Counted from the first letter of the stretch, positions 35,250 to 46,126 are shown. The stretch is 64,000 bases of DNA from Streptomyces chartreusis NRRL 3882 (GCF_900236475.1 NZ_LT963352.1:2418001-2482000), one strand, 5' to 3'. The notes: generated by a model from the letters alone, not told the origin. Numbers and translations: made by a program.

Positions 35250-37103
35250 ATGGGCACGAAAGATCAGACACGCAGCCTCCCGCGCGGCCTCAGGCTCGTC
35301 GCCGCGGCCGGAGCGGCCGCGCTCACCCTCACCGCCGGTCTCGCGACCCCGCTCGACCCGGCGCCCCGGCAGGCCCGGGCGGCCGACGACGGCAAGAAGG
35401 TGCTGACCGTCGCGGTGGCGCAGAGCGTGGACTCGCTCAGCCCGTTCCTGGCGGTCCGGCTGCTCAGTACGAGCATTCACCGGCTCATGTACGAGTACCT
35501 GACGAACTACGACCCCAAGGACAACCACGCCATCCCGGGCCTCGCCACCAAATGGGAGCCGTCGCCCGACAAGCTGACCTGGACGTACACGATCCGCTCC
35601 AACTCGAAGTGGTCGGACGGCAAGCAGGCCACCGCCGAGGACGCGGCGTGGACGTTCAACAAGATGATGACCGACTCCGGCGCTGCCACGGCGAACGGCA
35701 GCTACGTCGGCAACTTCCGGAAGGTGACGGCCCCCAGCCCGACCAAGCTGGTCATCGAGCTGAAGAAGCCACAGGCCACGATGACCGCGCTCGATGTGCC
35801 GATCGTGCCGAAGCACGTGTGGGAGAAGGTCTCGGACTTCTCCGAGTTCAACAACGACAAGAGCTTCCCGGTGGTGGGCAACGGGCCGTTCGTGCTGACC
35901 GGCTACAAGGCCGACAGCTACGTCCGTCTCAAGGCCAACAAGAGCTTCTGGCGGGGGGCGCCGAAGTTCGACGAGCTGGTCTTCCGCTACTACAAGGACC
36001 AGGACGCGGCGGTGTCGGCGCTGCGCAAGGGCGAGGTTTCGTTCGTCGCCGGTTCGCCGTCCCTGACGCCCGCTCAGGCGGCGTCCCTGGAGGGCGCGGA
36101 GAACATCAAGGTCAACGACGCCCCCGGCCGCCGTTTCTACGCCCTCGCCACCAACCCGGGCGCGAAGGCGAAGAACGGCAAGAAGTTCGGCGACGGCCAC
36201 CCGTCGCTGCTGGACCAGCGGGTGCGGAACGCGCTGTTCAAGGCCGTCGACCGCAAGGCCGTCATCGACAAGGTGTTCCAGGGGCACGCCGTCGAGGGCG
36301 AGGGCTACATCCCGCCGCGCTTCTCTCAGTACTTCTGGAAGCCGTCCAGCAGCCAGAAGCTGACGTACGACCCGGCCGAGGCGGCCCGGATGCTCGACCA
36401 GGCGGGTTACCGGAAGAACGGCGACGGCAAGCGCGTCGGCAAGGACGGCAAGCCCATCACCTACCGCGTCCTGTGCCACGCCACCGACCCGAACGACAAG
36501 GCGGTCGGCAAGTACCTCCAGGAGTGGTGGGGCGAGCTCGGCATCGGCGTCCAGCTCAACTGCCTGGACAACGTGACCGACCCCTGGCTGGCCGGCAAGT
36601 ACGACCTGGCCTTCGACGGCTGGTCGGTCAACCCGGACCCGGACTTCGTGCTGTCCATCCACACCTGCGGCGCGCTCCCGGCGACCCCCGAGGACACGGG
36701 CGCGACCGACAACTTCATCTGCGACAAGAAGTACGACGAGCTCTACGCCCGGCAGCTCGCCGAATACGACCCCGCCAAACGGGCGGACATCGTCAAGCAG
36801 ATGGAGTCGCGGCTGTACGACCTCGGGTACATGAACGTCATGGCGTATCCGAACGCGGTCGAGGCCTACCGGACGGACCAGATCAAGTCCATCACGACCA
36901 TGCCGGCGAAGGCGGGGAACATCTACGGCCAGGACGGCTACTGGAGCTGGTGGTCGGCGGTCCCGGCGGAGTCGAGCGGCTCGTCGGACAACGCGTCGTC
37001 GACGGGGGTCGTGGCCGGGATCGTCGGAGGTGTCGTGGTCCTCGCCGGGCTCGGCGTCTTCGCGGCGATGCGGCGGCGCTCCACCGCCGAGGACCGCGAG
37101 TAG
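35250..37103 (+). CDS. Peptide-type ABC transporter substrate-binding protein, C-terminally membrane anchored
   Basis: A 617-residue family 5 solute-binding protein (dipeptide/oligopeptide/nickel type). The N-terminus is a signal peptide (basic RGLRLVAAAG start, hydrophobic core, cleavage near RQARA-ADD) with no lipobox cysteine. The mature domain has the family pattern YEYLTNYDP, then KWSDGKQATAEDAAWTF. Near the C-terminus (about 575-605) a Ser/Gly linker leads to a helix GVVAGIVGGVVVLAGLGVF followed by RRR, which should hold the protein in the membrane from its C-terminal end. Most actinobacterial binding proteins are instead lipoproteins. It opens a five-gene operon. Substrate unknown. The ATG at 35250 was chosen over 35232 on ribosome-binding-site spacing. 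Confidence 0.88.
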   Translation: MGTKDQTRSLPRGLRLVAAAGAAALTLTAGLATPLDPAPRQARAADDGKKVLTVAVAQSVDSLSPFLAVRLLSTSIHRLMYEYLTNYDPKDNHAIPGLATKWEPSPDKLTWTYTIRSNSKWSDGKQATAEDAAWTFNKMMTDSGAATANGSYVGNFRKVTAPSPTKLVIELKKPQATMTALDVPIVPKHVWEKVSDFSEFNNDKSFPVVGNGPFVLTGYKADSYVRLKANKSFWRGAPKFDELVFRYYKDQDAAVSALRKGEVSFVAGSPSLTPAQAASLEGAENIKVNDAPGRRFYALATNPGAKAKNGKKFGDGHPSLLDQRVRNALFKAVDRKAVIDKVFQGHAVEGEGYIPPRFSQYFWKPSSSQKLTYDPAEAARMLDQAGYRKNGDGKRVGKDGKPITYRVLCHATDPNDKAVGKYLQEWWGELGIGVQLNCLDNVTDPWLAGKYDLAFDGWSVNPDPDFVLSIHTCGALPATPEDTGATDNFICDKKYDELYARQLAEYDPAKRADIVKQMESRLYDLGYMNVMAYPNAVEAYRTDQIKSITTMPAKAGNIYGQDGYWSWWSAVPAESSGSSDNASSTGVVAGIVGGVVVLAGLGVFAAMRRRSTAEDRE

Positions 37104-37122
37104 AGCGGGCGATCGGACACTC

Positions 37123-38169
37123 ATGACCGCTGACGCGACACCCGCGCTGGTCGAGGACAAGCACACGCCGGCCGGGCCGCGGGTACGCAAGAGCTCCGCG
37201 TACCCGCGGTACCTCGCGGGCAAGGTGGCGGGCGCGGCCGTATCGCTGCTGGCCGTGCTCGTCACCAGCTTCTTCCTCTTCCGGCTGATCCCCGGCGACC
37301 CGGTGAAGACCATGACGGGCGGCCGTCAGGTCTCGGCCGAGCAGCTGGCCGCCTATCGCGAGGAGTTCGGGCTCGACCTGCCGCTGTGGCGGCAGTTCAC
37401 CGACTACTGCGGCAAGGCGCTGACCGGCGACTTCGGGACGTCGTACCAGTTCCGCGCCCCCGTCGTCGACAAGATCACCGAGGCGCTGCCGAACACCCTG
37501 CTGCTGACCGGGACCGCCTTCGTCCTCTACACCGCGCTGGGCATCTTCCTCGGCACCCGGTCGGCGTGGCGGCACGGCAAGCTCGGCGACCGGGTCAACA
37601 CCGGCCTGGCGCTGACGCTGTACTCCATCCCGTCCTTCTGGCTCGGGCTGCTGCTGATCATCGTGCTGTCGGTGGGCATCGGCCCGGTCCCGGGCATGTT
37701 CCCCACCGGCGGCATGGAGTCGGGCGGCAAGGAGGGCTTCGCGTACGTCGTCGACGTGGCGCACCATCTGGTGCTGCCGGTGGTGACGCTGGTGGCCGTG
37801 GAGTACGGGCAGACGCTGCTGGTCACCCGGTCGGCGCTGCTGGACGAGATGGGCAGCGACTATCTGACGACCGCGCGGGCCAAGGGGCTGCGCGACGACC
37901 TGGTCCGGCGCCGGCACGCCGTGCCGAACGCGCTGCTGCCGACCGTGACGCTGATCTTCATCAACCTCGGCCGGACGGTGGCGGGCGTGATCCTGGTGGA
38001 GACGGTGTTCTCCTGGCCCGGGCTCGGCGGGCTGTTCTACCAGGCACTGAGTGTGCCCGATCTGCCGCTGGTGCAGGGACTGTTCTTCGTGTTCGCCGCC
38101 GCGGTCATCGTGATGAACACCCTCGCCGACCTGGTCTATCCCCTGCTCGACCCCCGGGTGGCCCGATGA
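37123..38169 (+). CDS. ABC transporter permease (DppB/OppB type)
   Basis: A 348-residue inner-membrane permease with six predicted helices and the BPD_transp_1 pattern. The first helix is followed by the typical FFLFRLIPGDPVKTMTG periplasmic start, and the coupling-helix EAA-like loop reads DYLTTARAKGLRDDLVRRRH. It pairs with the next permease to form the channel of the peptide importer. It starts 19 bp after the binding-protein stop, and its stop overlaps the next start by ATGA. Confidence 0.92.
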   Translation: MTADATPALVEDKHTPAGPRVRKSSAYPRYLAGKVAGAAVSLLAVLVTSFFLFRLIPGDPVKTMTGGRQVSAEQLAAYREEFGLDLPLWRQFTDYCGKALTGDFGTSYQFRAPVVDKITEALPNTLLLTGTAFVLYTALGIFLGTRSAWRHGKLGDRVNTGLALTLYSIPSFWLGLLLIIVLSVGIGPVPGMFPTGGMESGGKEGFAYVVDVAHHLVLPVVTLVAVEYGQTLLVTRSALLDEMGSDYLTTARAKGLRDDLVRRRHAVPNALLPTVTLIFINLGRTVAGVILVETVFSWPGLGGLFYQALSVPDLPLVQGLFFVFAAAVIVMNTLADLVYPLLDPRVAR

Positions 38170-39076
38170 CGACGACGACCGGCACGGGCCCGAGCCCGCG
38201 CGCCCTCGCCCGGCAGCGGCGCCGGGCGTCCGTGGCGCGCTTCTGGCGGCAGTACCGCGCCGAGCGGGCAGGGCTGTACGGCCTGACCGCGCTCGGCCTG
38301 TGCGCGCTGCTGGCGCTGTTCGCACCCCTGTTCGTCGGCTCCGACGTGAGCAGTGTGACCGACGCGCCGGGGCGTCCGATGCAGAGCCCGAGCGCCGAGT
38401 TCCCGCTCGGCACGGACCAGTTCGGGCGGGACCTGCTGGGCCTGGTGGTCTGGGGCTCGCGGGTGTCGCTGCTGGTCGGGTTGCTCGCGGCCGTGCTGTC
38501 GGTCGCGATCGGCACCCTGATCGGGGTCACGGCGGGCCACTTCAAGGGCTGGTACGCGACGGTGATGATGCGGATCACCGACTGGTTCCTGGTCATGCCG
38601 ACGCTGGTGCTGGCGATCGCCCTGGCGACCGTGATGTCCCGCTCGCTGACCACGACCGTCGTGGCGATCGGCGTGACCACCTGGCCGACCACGGCCCGGC
38701 TGGTGCGCGCGCAGACCCTCGCCGTGGAGACCAGGCCGTACATCGAGCGGGCGAAGGCGCTCGGCGGCGGGCACTGGCACATCATGTCGAGGCACGTCCT
38801 GCCCAATGTGATGCCGCTGGTGCTGGCGCAGACGACCCTGATCATCTCCTCGGCCATCCTCGCCGAGGCGACCCTCGCCTTCCTCGGGCTCGGCGACCCC
38901 ACGGTCGTGTCGTGGGGCGGGCTGCTCCAGGACGCGCGGGAGGCGGGCGCGGTCAGTGCCGGGGACTGGTGGTACCTGGTGCCGCCGGGCATCGCCATCG
39001 CCGTGGTGGCGCTGGCGTTCACGCTGTGCGGGCGGGCCGTGGAGTCCGTCCTCAACCCCAGGCTGGGGGTGTCGCG

Positions 39077-39080
<4 letters not shown>
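38166..39080 (+). CDS. ABC transporter permease (DppC/OppC type)
   Basis: A 304-residue permease with an N-terminal cytoplasmic basic region, one helix, then the conserved FPLGTDQFGRDLLGLVVWGS segment of DppC/OppC proteins. Five further helices follow, and the EAA loop reads YIERAKALGGGHWHIMSRH. It overlaps both neighbours by 4 bp (ATGA, then GTGA), showing tight translational coupling. Confidence 0.92.
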
Positions 39081-40182
<1,102 letters not shown>

Positions 40183-40186
<4 letters not shown>

Positions 40187-41211
40187 CCATCTCCCCCACG
40201 GCCCCCGAGGTCACCACGGCACCGCTGCTCAGCGCCCAGGACCTGCACGTCACCTTCCCCGGCCGGCACGGCGGCCCCCGGGCCCGCGCGGTGGACGGGG
40301 TCGACCTCGACATCCGGCCCGGCGAGATCGTCGCGCTGGTCGGCGAGTCCGGCTGCGGCAAGACGACCCTGGCCCGCTGTCTGCTGGGCCTGGTCGAGCC
40401 GACCTCGGGCCGGGTCACCTTCGACGGCCGCCCGCTGGAGTACTCCGGCCGGCCCCTCAAGGCGTACCGCAAGCGCGTCCAGCTGGTCCTCCAGGACCCG
40501 AGCGGTTCGCTCAACCCCCGGCACACGGTGTACGACGCGGTCGCCGAGGGCCTGCGCATCCACGGCTACGGCGGCGACGAACGCACCGCGGTCGCCGGGG
40601 CCCTGTCCCGGGCCGGCCTCCGCCCCCCGGAGCGCTTCTTCCTGCGCTACCCGCACGAGCTGTCCGGCGGGCAGCGCCAGCGCGTCGTCATCGCGGGCGC
40701 ACTGGTCCTGGAACCCGAACTCCTCGTCGCCGACGAGCCGGTGGCGTCCCTCGACGCCTCCGTGCGCGGTGAGATCCTCGCCCTGCTGCTGCGGCTGCGC
40801 ACCGAGCTGGGCCTGTCCGCGCTGGTCGTCACGCACGACCTGGGGCTGGCCTGGAACATCGCAGACCGGGTCGCCGTGATGTACCTGGGCCGGATCGTGG
40901 AGACGGGAGCGGTGGAGCAAGTCCTCACGGCCCCCCGGCACCCGTACACGCAGGCCCTGCTGTCCGTCCTCCCGGAAGCCCCGGGCACCCCGGTGGTCCT
41001 CACGGGGGAGCCCCCGGACCCGTCCCGCGTCCCGTCAGGCTGCCGCTTCCACGCCCGCTGCCAGATCCTGGCGAGCGGCGAGGCGGAGCGGACGGGCGTG
41101 GCGGACGCGTGCAGGAACCAGGACCTGAAGGTGCTGAGCGGGGGCGGGGCATCGCAGGTCGCTTGTCACTGGGCGGTTGCGGAGGTGCCTGAAAGGGGCG
41201 CGGGGCTGTAG
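40183..41211 (+). CDS. ABC transporter ATP-binding protein (DppF type)
   Basis: A 342-residue ATPase with Walker [11 protein letters not shown] loop [13 protein letters not shown], signature LSGGQRQR, Walker [13 protein letters not shown] and switch His in [11 protein letters not shown]. The C-terminal [12 protein letters not shown] segment is the family motif seen in the partner ATPase. It overlaps the upstream gene by ATGA and closes the operon. The last codons run into a common Streptomyces hairpin repeat. Confidence 0.92.
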
Positions 41212-41255
41212 CAATGTGCGGCTCCGCGCGTGGGCGCGCCAAGCCCCCGCGCCCC
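41195..41255. terminator. Streptomyces interspersed hairpin repeat, shared terminator
   Basis: The long stem GGGGCGCGGGGCT (41195-41207) pairs with AGCCCCCGCGCCCC (41242-41255), with a GC-rich inner hairpin. I recognise the motif, including the GTGCGGCTCCGC core, as a repeat common at 3' ends of Streptomyces genes. It separates the convergent ABC operon and ribF, and overlaps the end of the last ABC gene. Confidence 0.7.
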
Positions 41256-41276
41256 CGCAGACGGCCCACGAGCGAA

Positions 41277-42230
41277 CTAGGCAGCCTCTTCAGCCGCCAC
41301 CAACTCCCTGCACTTCTGGACGTCTGCCCCCATCTGCTCCAGCAGCGCGTCCAGCGTGTCGAACTTCGCCTGCCCCCGCACGAACGCCAGGAAGTCGACC
41401 GCGACATGCAACCCGTACAGATCGAGCCCCACTCGGTCGATCGCGTACGCCTCCACCGTGCGCTCGGTGCCCTCGAACTGCGGGTTCGTGCCGACGGAGA
41501 TCGCGGCCGGCATCGCCTCGCCCTGGGCGTGCAGCCAGCCGGCGTAGACACCGTCGGCGGGGATGGCGGTGTGCGGCAGGGTCTCGACGTTGGCGGTCGG
41601 GAAACCCAGTTCGCGGCCGCGCTGGGCACCCCGGACGACCACGCCCTCCACGCGGTGCGGGCGGCCCAGGATCTCGGCGGCGCCCTCGACGTCGCCCTCG
41701 GCGACCAGACGCCGGGTCAGCGTCGAGGAGAACGGCTCGCCGCCGCCCGCCTCGCCGGTCACGTACAGGTCGACGACCTCGACCTCGAAGTCGTAGGTCT
41801 TGCCCTGCGTGGCCAGGAACTCCACGTTGCCGGCGGCCTTGTGGCCGAAGCGGAAGTTGGGGCCCTCGACGACCGCCTTGGCGTGCAGCTTGTCCACGAG
41901 CACCTTGACGACGAAGTCGGCCGGGGACAGCTTCGAGAACTCGGTCGTGAAGGGCAGGATGAGCACCGCGTCCACGCCCAGGTCGGCCATGAGTTCGGCG
42001 CGGCGGTGGTGCGGGGCGAGCAGCGGCGGGTGGCTGCCCGGGCGGACGACCTCGCTGGGATGCGGGTCGAAGGTGACGACGACGGCGGGCACGCCCAGCT
42101 CCCGGGCGCGGTTCACGGCATGCCGGATGATCAGCTGGTGTCCGCGGTGGACTCCGTCGTAGGAGCCGATGGTGACGACGCTGCGCCCCCAGTCCTGGGG
42201 GATGTCCTCCAAGCCACGCCAGCGCTGCAC
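41277..42230 (-). CDS. ribF: Bifunctional riboflavin kinase / FMN adenylyltransferase
   Basis: A 317-residue enzyme that converts riboflavin to FMN and FMN to FAD. The N-terminal nucleotidyltransferase domain has GSYDGVHRGHQ and FDPHPSEV. The C-terminal kinase domain (from about 190) has GRELGFPTANVE and DGVYAGW. The GTG at 42230 (VQRWRGLEDIPQ) is supported by AAGGAG nine bases upstream. The longer frame continues through non-family sequence. No FMN riboswitch was seen upstream. It follows the large NTPase gene by 114 bp, in the usual neighbourhood of truB in actinomycetes. Confidence 0.94.
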   Translation of the reverse strand: MQRWRGLEDIPQDWGRSVVTIGSYDGVHRGHQLIIRHAVNRARELGVPAVVVTFDPHPSEVVRPGSHPPLLAPHHRRAELMADLGVDAVLILPFTTEFSKLSPADFVVKVLVDKLHAKAVVEGPNFRFGHKAAGNVEFLATQGKTYDFEVEVVDLYVTGEAGGGEPFSSTLTRRLVAEGDVEGAAEILGRPHRVEGVVVRGAQRGRELGFPTANVETLPHTAIPADGVYAGWLHAQGEAMPAAISVGTNPQFEGTERTVEAYAIDRVGLDLYGLHVAVDFLAFVRGQAKFDTLDALLEQMGADVQKCRELVAAEEAA

Positions 42231-42343
42231 TGTGCCTGCTCCTTGTCGAAAGCTCGTCGAACCCGTGTCCGTGGTTGTTCCTGGTTGCCTCGTACGCAGG
42301 TCTAAGGGTGCCATGCCGGGTGCCTGCGGCCCGCATCGGCTCC

Positions 42344-45300
42344 TCAGACGGGGACACTCACGCCCGCCAGGTTCTCGATCGTCCGGTGGGAGCTCGGCCC
42401 GACCAGCGCCGCCCACTCCTCGGGCGCGTCGGCCAGCCAGCCGGCCACCCGGGCGGCGAAGCCGGGCACGTGCCGGCCCAGGTCGACCAGGGCGCGGTCG
42501 AAGCGGCCGGCGCCCTCCGGGGTGCGCCCGAGGAGCAGTCCGATGCGGCGGACGAGGTCGCGCAGGTCGTCACCGCCGTTCCGGGCGGCGGCGTGCAGCA
42601 GCGCGTCGAGGACGTCGGTGTCGTGCTCGCGGGCCAGGAGCGCGTCGCGCAGCTCGCGGCGCAGCGGGCGGGAGGCGGGGATGCCGGGCGGGCTGAGGAC
42701 CGCGGCGAGGGCGCACCGCAGTCGCACCGGGCCGCCCTCCAGCAGGCCGGTGACCAGCGGCAGGAGCGCGGCCCGGGCGGCGGGGCCCCGGTCGAGCCGC
42801 TGGTCCACGTACGCGGCCAGGTGCCCGGCGAGCTCCGGTCGCCGCTCCGCGGCCTGCACCAGCAGCGCGGCGACCCGCCGGGCCAGGCCGGGCGGGGTGG
42901 CGTCGGCGAGCGCCCGCAGCGCCTCCTCCGCGTCCGGCCGCTCCAGCCGCACCGCGAAGGCGCCGAGGACCGGCTCGGGGTGGGCCGGGAGGGCGGCGGC
43001 CGGTGCGTCCGGCGGGAGGTGCGGGTCGCCCGCCGCGAAGTGCTCCAGCGCCCTGGGGAGGTACCGGTCCCGGGTGTGCGGATCCTGGACGAGGAGGGCG
43101 AGTGCTGCGCCGTGCAGGGCGCTGTCGGCGGGGCGGGTGAGGACGGTGAGGGCCGCGTAGCGCAGGAGGGCGCGGTCGCCTCCGGTGCTCACGTGCGGCG
43201 CGACGCGCAGGCCGTGCGCCATCGCGGCCCTCCGTCGCGCCGGGCGCTCGTCGCGCGCCCACCGGTCGACGGCCCGGCACACCGCCGGGGGCTCCTCCTC
43301 GGCCAGCACGGCGAGCAGTTCGTCGGCCCTCCGGTGGGCGCGGTCGACGAGCACGTCCGCCAAGTCGTCCAGGGCCCTGTGCCGGTGGGTGTGCAGCAGC
43401 GCCTGCGCGGCCGTGGCCACGGTCGCGTGCGGGGTGGCGGGCAGCGGCTGCTCGTCGTCGAACCAGCGGGCCAGCAGCGGCTGTACGGCGGTGGGGTCGG
43501 CGGCCAGCAGGTGCGCGGCGGTGTCCAGGAACCGGGGACCGGCCTCGCACGGCGGGCCGTCGGCGTGCACCAGCCGCCTCAGCAGCGCGAAGCGCTCGCC
43601 CTCCGGCAGCCGTACGCCGGCCCAGAAGGCGGGCCCGACCTCGTCCGGCACACCCCTCCCCTGCCGCCGCCAGGCCACGATCCGGTCGGCGAGCAGCCGC
43701 AGCACCTCCGTGTAGGGCGTCGCCTCGGGTACGGCCGACAGGACCCCGGCGAGCAGCCGGGCCGCCCACCAGGACCGCGGACGGGCGTCCAGGGCATGCA
43801 CCAGGTCCGCCAGCCGGGAGGCCAGTTGGCCGGTGCCGTGCTGGCGGGCGAGGAACAGCAGGGCCTGGACGACGGGCCCGATGCGGTGGTGCGGGACGGG
43901 GTCGGGCTGCGCGTCCTGCCGACGGTGGACGAGGGAGTGCAGGGCCTCGTCGAGGTCGAGGTGCATGCCCTGGAGCCAGTCGGCGAGCTCCTCGTGGGCG
44001 AAGCGGTAGCCGGCTCCGGCGGGCACGAGCAGGCCCTCGGCGAGGACGGCCGACGCCCAGCCGGTGCCGCCGCCGAGCCGCGCCGGTACCGGCCCCCACG
44101 GGAACACCGCCTCGAACGTCTCCCGGTCCAGATCCCCCAGCCCGGGTCCGAGACTGCGCCGGGCGGCCTCGTGCACCTGCCCGGCGACTTTGGCGGCCAG
44201 CCGGCGTACGGCCGTGCCGCTCAGGCCGTTGCCGGCGGCCAGCCGCTGGGCGATGCGCAGGGACATCAGGTCCAGGTAGGCCGCGAAGACGTCGTCGCGG
44301 TCGACGGTGGCACCGGGGCCGGTGAGGCTGTCGGGGCTGCCGGGGCTGCCGGGCTCGGCGGTTTCCGGGCCGTCGGAGACCCCAAAGGCCCCGGCGAGGG
44401 CGTCCCGGATCTCGGCGAGCAGTCGCAGGGCGAGGGGGTGCCGGGCGTCGGTGTCGACGAGGGCGCTCTCCGGGATGCCGTGGCGCCGGCGGGCCTCCCG
44501 GGCCTCGTCCTCGGTGAGATCGCCGAGGCGCACACACGCGGGCCCGTCCTCGGCGCCGGCCGGCCGGTGCAGGACCTCCTTCGGGAACCCCGTCCCCTCC
44601 CAGTACTCCGCCCGGCAGGCCACGACCATCCGAACGCCTGTCTCCCGCAGCCACCGCACCGTCCCGTCGGTCCAGTCGGCCAGGCGGCGGGCCAGCGCCG
44701 GGGGCATCTCCTCCGGGCCGTCGAGGAGCAACAGCAGGGGTCGGCCGAGGGCACCGGCGAGTCCGGCGAGGCGCTCGGGCGTGGTGTCGCCCAGGTCGGC
44801 GGGCAGGAGACGGGACCGGGACGCGGCCACGGCAGGAGTGGCCCGGGTCAGCGCCCGGTGTGCCGCGTCGGCCACCGAGGCGTCGTCGCCCCGCAGTTCG
44901 CAGCCGCGCAGCCACAGCGTGGGATGCCCGCTGCGGGCGCGGCGCGCGGCGAGCGCTGCGAGTTCCGTCGTACGGCCGCTGCCGGGCGCCCCGGCGAGGC
45001 CGAGCACGGCCGCCGGGCCGGTCGTGAAGGCGCTGAACTCGGCCACCACGGCGGCCCGTTCGACCGGCTCCGGGAGACCCGTGCCGCCGGGCGGGCCGTC
45101 CAGCCCCACGGCCGTGCCGGTCAGCTCCAGCACCCCGGCCAGGTTGAGGTCGGCGCCGTACGCGGGGACCGTCGCCGCGTTCTCGGCGAGCAGCTCGGCG
45201 AGCGGTCCCGCCGCGCCAGGGGCCCGGGGATGCAGTGGTACGGCGAATCCGACGTCGCTGTGGTCGGAGCTGAGCGCGGTGCCGAGGACCCCGACGACGG

Positions 45301-45871
45301 CGCCGGTCGCGGCGTCGAGCACCGGGCCGCCGGCCGCTCCCCCGCCCAGTCGCAGCGCGTCCCGCCCTGCCGTGCCGACCGCCAGCTCCAACGCGCCGTC
45401 GAGGCGGTGGCGGCGGTCCGTGGCCGTGTACGTCACGGCGGCCGAGCCCAGCACCCTGGCCTCACGCCAGCCGCCGGCGGCGATCCGCACATAGGCGCCT
45501 GTCCCGGGCCCGCCCCGCGCGGTGACGGGCAGCGGCGGCAGACCGAGGCCCTCGGTCCGTACGAGGGCCAGGCCGAGCGCGGGCAGCGGGGTCACCGCGT
45601 CCGCGGACACGACCCGGCGGCGGTCCCCGGCCCCGTACAGGACGAGCCGGGGCAGGCCGTCGACCGCCTCGTGGCTGGTGACGAGCGTGCCGTGGTGGTC
45701 GGCCAGGAAGCCGGTGCCCCGGGGGCGGCCGGCGAGGTCCTGGATGCGGACGAGGGCCGGGCCGGACGCCCCGCCGTCGGTTCCCTCGCTCGTCCGCTCC
45801 GTTGTTTCGGGGCGGTCCTGGGATCCTGCCGCGCTGTCCTGTGTCTCCCCGGACCGGTTCCGCGACGTCAT
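42344..45871 (-). CDS. Trypsin-like pseudoprotease fused to a STAND-like NTPase and helical repeats
   Basis: A 1175-residue protein. Residues about 40-240 have the trypsin/HtrA-like fold pattern: GTGFLADHHGTLVTSHEAV (His67 in the catalytic-His place) and GGGAAGGPVLDAATGAVVGV. The nucleophile place of GxSGGP is Ala180, and the expected Asp of D-L-A-L is Gly (ALGLALVR), so two of three catalytic residues are gone. A P-loop NTPase follows (about 290-600): Walker A GAPGSGRTT has Arg300 for the usual Lys, and Walker B is LLLLLDGPEE. The rest (about 640-1175) is Leu/Ala/Arg-rich helical repeat. Trypsin-NTPase-repeat proteins are known among bacterial conflict and signalling NTPases. A copy between ribF and truB is conserved in Streptomyces as I recall. 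The start at 45871 has GGGAGG seven bases upstream. Function unknown. Confidence 0.75.
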   Translation of the reverse strand: MTSRNRSGETQDSAAGSQDRPETTERTSEGTDGGASGPALVRIQDLAGRPRGTGFLADHHGTLVTSHEAVDGLPRLVLYGAGDRRRVVSADAVTPLPALGLALVRTEGLGLPPLPVTARGGPGTGAYVRIAAGGWREARVLGSAAVTYTATDRRHRLDGALELAVGTAGRDALRLGGGAAGGPVLDAATGAVVGVLGTALSSDHSDVGFAVPLHPRAPGAAGPLAELLAENAATVPAYGADLNLAGVLELTGTAVGLDGPPGGTGLPEPVERAAVVAEFSAFTTGPAAVLGLAGAPGSGRTTELAALAARRARSGHPTLWLRGCELRGDDASVADAAHRALTRATPAVAASRSRLLPADLGDTTPERLAGLAGALGRPLLLLLDGPEEMPPALARRLADWTDGTVRWLRETGVRMVVACRAEYWEGTGFPKEVLHRPAGAEDGPACVRLGDLTEDEAREARRRHGIPESALVDTDARHPLALRLLAEIRDALAGAFGVSDGPETAEPGSPGSPDSLTGPGATVDRDDVFAAYLDLMSLRIAQRLAAGNGLSGTAVRRLAAKVAGQVHEAARRSLGPGLGDLDRETFEAVFPWGPVPARLGGGTGWASAVLAEGLLVPAGAGYRFAHEELADWLQGMHLDLDEALHSLVHRRQDAQPDPVPHHRIGPVVQALLFLARQHGTGQLASRLADLVHALDARPRSWWAARLLAGVLSAVPEATPYTEVLRLLADRIVAWRRQGRGVPDEVGPAFWAGVRLPEGERFALLRRLVHADGPPCEAGPRFLDTAAHLLAADPTAVQPLLARWFDDEQPLPATPHATVATAAQALLHTHRHRALDDLADVLVDRAHRRADELLAVLAEEEPPAVCRAVDRWARDERPARRRAAMAHGLRVAPHVSTGGDRALLRYAALTVLTRPADSALHGAALALLVQDPHTRDRYLPRALEHFAAGDPHLPPDAPAAALPAHPEPVLGAFAVRLERPDAEEALRALADATPPGLARRVAALLVQAAERRPELAGHLAAYVDQRLDRGPAARAALLPLVTGLLEGGPVRLRCALAAVLSPPGIPASRPLRRELRDALLAREHDTDVLDALLHAAARNGGDDLRDLVRRIGLLLGRTPEGAGRFDRALVDLGRHVPGFAARVAGWLADAPEEWAALVGPSSHRTIENLAGVSVPV

Positions 45872-46054
45872 CGTCGAGCCTCCCCGCCGTACACCCGTGC
45901 CCTTGCGTTCGACGGTAGGGGCGAGATGATCAGCGGGACAGATCGCTCTGCGGATGCGCCCCCTTCCGCTCCCCCGGTTCACTCCGAGCGCCTGCACGGA
46001 CGGGTGAACGAAGTGGGGCGGCTGGATACACCCTAGGGGTGGGGGAACCGAGGG

Positions 46055-46118
46055 GGGACCGTGGAGCGGCGGCAGTGGAGGTACCCCGTGGTCGCCGCTC
46101 CACGGGCGGACGGTCCCC
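46055..46118 (-). terminator. Hairpin downstream of truB
   Basis: Arms GGGGACCG (46055-46062) with CGGTCCCC (46111-46118), continued by TGGAGCGGCG (46063-46072) with CGCCGCTCCA (46093-46102) and an 8-base bulge. It starts 9 bp past the truB stop on the minus strand. The remaining gap to 45871 holds the promoter region of the large NTPase gene. Confidence 0.7.
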
Positions 46119-46126
46119 GTGTGCCG

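Noticed and set aside
42231..42343. Possible FMN riboswitch before ribF
   Set aside because: The 113 bp leader lacks the conserved FMN aptamer blocks. Only a ribosome binding site is evident.
42275..46036. Plus-strand open frame of 1253 codons opposite the pseudoprotease-NTPase gene
   Set aside because: The composition (Gly/Arg/Gln/Val) is that of an antisense frame. It has no recognisable motif and also crosses the ribF promoter region.
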